DNA from: an uncultured Macromonas sp.
Lineage (GTDB): Bacteria; Pseudomonadota; Gammaproteobacteria; Burkholderiales; Burkholderiaceae
Reading direction: 5' to 3'
Assembly (NCBI GenBank): GCA_946481585.1
Contig: CAMLOF010000109.1
Location: 1-9,040 of the forward strand
Length of the DNA: 9,040 bases
Under the pieces are notes generated by a model. It searched no databases. It saw only the letters and a list, made by a program, of their open reading frames with translations, and had not been told where the DNA came from. Both the position numbers and the translations under genes were made by a program. Below are positions 7,548-9,040 of the stretch, in pieces (the stretch's first letter is position 1; every line of letters starts with the position of its first letter).

Positions 7548-8599
7548 GGCGCCAACACCTTGCCCACGCGGTCACCCGAGACGATGCGGCTCCACAGCAG
7601 GTTGCGACGGTCTTCGCTCTCCACTGGCTCCAGCCACACCATACGCGCGCCCTTGCGGATGAAAGGCGAATCCGACGTCGTGTTGGCCAGACCCTGACGC
7701 TCCAGCAGGACGCGCCCGGGCAAAGGCTCCAGCATGAAGTTGATCCAGGCCATCGCCAGCGCAGGTTCGCGTGCACCGCGCGTGACAGCCCAGCAGTCCA
7801 GCCACGCCAGCGCCCCTTCGCGCGGCACCGCATAGCCCACATCCACGCCCTGGGCCTTGAGCAGCTTCACCTGCTGCGAGCCGTAGTTGGCAAACATCAA
7901 GGCGGCCTTGCGGCTCTTGAACAACTGCACGGACTCGTCAGGCTGCGTGTAAAAACCCCCCACGTTGCGCCGCAGCGCCACCAGACGCTCCACCGCAGGT
8001 GCCCACTGCTCGGCCTTCAGCCGGAACGGCTGCGACCAGCCCAGCGACTGTGCCGCCAGGGAAAAATTGTGCGTGCCGCCGTTGTACGCCAGCACCTTGC
8101 CCTGGTACTTGGGGTCCCACAGCACATTGATGCTCGACGGCGGCTCAGACACCTGGGCGGGGTCGTAGATCAGCCCCATCTCGGCGTAGGTGTATGGCAC
8201 GGCAAACACCTGCCCACCATGGACCAACCCTTTGATGATGCGGGGATTGGAGAACGCCTGCGTCTGGCTGCGGGTGTTGGGTACGGCTGCAGGGTCGATA
8301 GGCAACACCAGACCGCCGCTGATGTAACGCTGCAACTCGGCCGTGTTCACGGCGAAAACGTCAAAATCGCGCCCGCCATTGCGGTTCACAAGCTCCCACA
8401 ACGCCGCGTCTGAATCAACAAACGTCACGTCGGCCTTGCGGCCGGTCTGTTTTTCAAACGCCTGTATGACGTCCGCATCCGCATAACCGGGCCAAGCCAG
8501 CACCCTGAGCGGCAAACGCTCGCCAGCCTGCGCGCGAAATGCCAGCGCGGCCAGTAGCCCCATCCCCAAAACACGGCGCTGCCACTGAAATGGCGTCAT
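7544..8599 (-). CDS. PotD-like periplasmic solute-binding protein (spermidine/putrescine type)
   Basis: A 351-residue protein of the type 2 periplasmic binding fold, nearest to PotD/SpuD. The ATG at 8599 is chosen because GGAGA lies 5 bases upstream and the product then starts with a classic signal peptide: basic QRR, hydrophobic core GLLAALAF, likely cleavage after AQA at residue 25. A longer open frame to 8686 would bury the signal. Hand comparison with E. coli PotD, from memory: LAWPGY (W36, Y39) matches the NWTEY ligand residues, and AWLD (W266, D268) matches the FWMD pair. The acidic pair Asp168/Glu171, however, appears as G174 and H177, and Trp229 has no counterpart, so polyamine binding is uncertain. 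Other family marks are AVPYTYAEMGLIYD (133-146) and WDPKYQGKV (161-169). No ABC permease or ATPase gene is adjacent; the diguanylate cyclase follows with a four-base overlap, suggesting a sensory rather than transport role. Confidence 0.9.
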   Translation of the reverse strand: MTPFQWQRRVLGMGLLAALAFRAQAGERLPLRVLAWPGYADADVIQAFEKQTGRKADVTFVDSDAALWELVNRNGGRDFDVFAVNTAELQRYISGGLVLPIDPAAVPNTRSQTQAFSNPRIIKGLVHGGQVFAVPYTYAEMGLIYDPAQVSEPPSSINVLWDPKYQGKVLAYNGGTHNFSLAAQSLGWSQPFRLKAEQWAPAVERLVALRRNVGGFYTQPDESVQLFKSRKAALMFANYGSQQVKLLKAQGVDVGYAVPREGALAWLDCWAVTRGAREPALAMAWINFMLEPLPGRVLLERQGLANTTSDSPFIRKGARMVWLEPVESEDRRNLLWSRIVSGDRVGKVLAP

Positions 8600-8604
8600 G
8601 TATT

Positions 8605-8609
8605 TCTCC
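8605..8609 (-). promoter_or_regulatory. Ribosome binding site that fixes the solute-binding protein start
   Basis: On the minus strand GGAGA is followed by five bases and the ATG at 8599-8597. This is the strongest Shine-Dalgarno in the window and supports the 351-residue form with an N-terminal signal peptide over an extension reaching back to 8686. Confidence 0.65.
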
Positions 8610-8632
8610 GACGTCCCAACGTATCTGGTTCC

Positions 8633-8661
8633 ATTGTCCACGCCGATACCCCCGGTGGCAA
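8633..8661 (-). promoter_or_regulatory. Possible sigma-70 promoter for the solute-binding protein/cyclase pair
   Basis: Reading the minus strand in the 83-base gap (8600-8682), TTGCCA (8661-8656, 5/6 to TTGACA) is followed by a 17-base spacer and GACAAT (8638-8633, 4/6 to TATAAT). This gives a leader of roughly 25-30 bases before the ATG at 8599. It would let the pair be transcribed independently of the upstream pepP gene. No intrinsic terminator is visible in the gap, so read-through from pepP remains possible. Confidence 0.4.
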
Positions 8662-8682
8662 GCACTCCGCAGGGTTGGAGAG

Positions 8683-9040
8683 TCATCCACGCATCAGCGC
8701 CTCAATCTCGTCGCCGTCCACCGGCACGCCACGGGTGATCAACTCGCAGCCGTCCTCTGTCACCACGGCGTCATCCTCAATGCGAATGCCGATGTTCCAG
8801 AACTCCTTGGGCACGTCGGGCGCAGGGCTCACGTACAAGCCGGGCTCTATGGTCAGCACCATGCCAGGGCGCAGGATGCGGCTCGGGCGGTCTTTGATGA
8901 TTTCGCCCGACAGCGGGTCGCGGCGTTCGCTGAGCTGCCCCACCTCGGCCGGTTCCACGTAGCTGCCACAGTCGTGCACGTCCAACCCCAGCCAGTGGCC
9001 GGTGCGGTGCATGTAGTGGCGGAAGTAGTGTCGCTTTTCA
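8683..9040 (-). CDS. pepP: Aminopeptidase P (Xaa-Pro aminopeptidase), C-terminal part, partial at the window edge
   Basis: The last 119 codons of a peptidase M24B gene; the frame stays open to the right edge, so the start lies outside. PepP is a cytoplasmic dimanganese peptidase that removes N-terminal residues preceding proline. The visible part contains YMHRTGHWLGLDVHD, aligning with E. coli PepP so that His350, His354 (metal ligand) and His361 are all kept; LTIEPGLYV carries the metal-ligand glutamate equivalent to Glu383, and GIRIEDD the one equivalent to Glu406. The end, GDEIEALMRG, also matches PepP. The two aspartate ligands (260, 271 in E. coli) lie in the missing part. Nothing suggests a broken gene. 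It runs in the same direction as the binding protein gene, 83 bases upstream of it. Confidence 0.93.
   Translation of the reverse strand, partial: EKRHYFRHYMHRTGHWLGLDVHDCGSYVEPAEVGQLSERRDPLSGEIIKDRPSRILRPGMVLTIEPGLYVSPAPDVPKEFWNIGIRIEDDAVVTEDGCELITRGVPVDGDEIEALMRG

Noticed and set aside
8600..8686. N-terminal extension of the solute-binding protein back to base 8686
   Set aside because: It would place about 29 non-conserved residues before the signal peptide, overlap the end of pepP, and ignore the strong GGAGA site before the ATG at 8599.

Overview
The window is a GC-rich, gene-dense bacterial chromosome segment. Codon use, very short intergenic gaps and protein relationships suggest a betaproteobacterium, most likely a member of the Burkholderiales near Comamonadaceae (inference from composition and family resemblance, not from a marker gene). 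I saw no RNA genes, mobile elements, CRISPR arrays or long repeats. All gaps between genes are shorter than about 105 bases.

Left part (1-3270): the tail of an unrecognised plus-strand gene is followed after 2 bases by a large membrane protein, a fused MFS-like/spermidine-synthase-like protein. It converges, with a 9-base gap, on a minus-strand gene for a hypothetical protein carrying calcium-binding (EF-hand/RTX-associated) loops.

Middle (3271-5819): a 101-base divergent intergenic region separates the calcium-loop protein from a plus-strand Lon-family ATP-dependent protease of the AAA_32/LonB-like type. The Ser666/Lys709 dyad is intact, but the Walker A lysine is replaced by arginine. An 8-bp inverted repeat spans the stop codons of this gene and of the convergent gene beyond it.

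Right part (5838-9040, all minus strand; transcription runs right to left): the end of an aminopeptidase P gene (pepP), an 83-base gap with a plausible sigma-70 promoter, a PotD-like periplasmic solute-binding protein, and a membrane diguanylate cyclase with a large periplasmic sensor region, HAMP and GGDEF domains. The last two genes overlap by four bases (ATGA), and no transporter permease or ATPase is visible. This looks like a ligand-sensing module feeding c-di-GMP signalling, comparable in layout to NspS-MbaA of Vibrio cholerae, and is the most interesting item here. The other genes look like ordinary housekeeping or conserved accessory genes.
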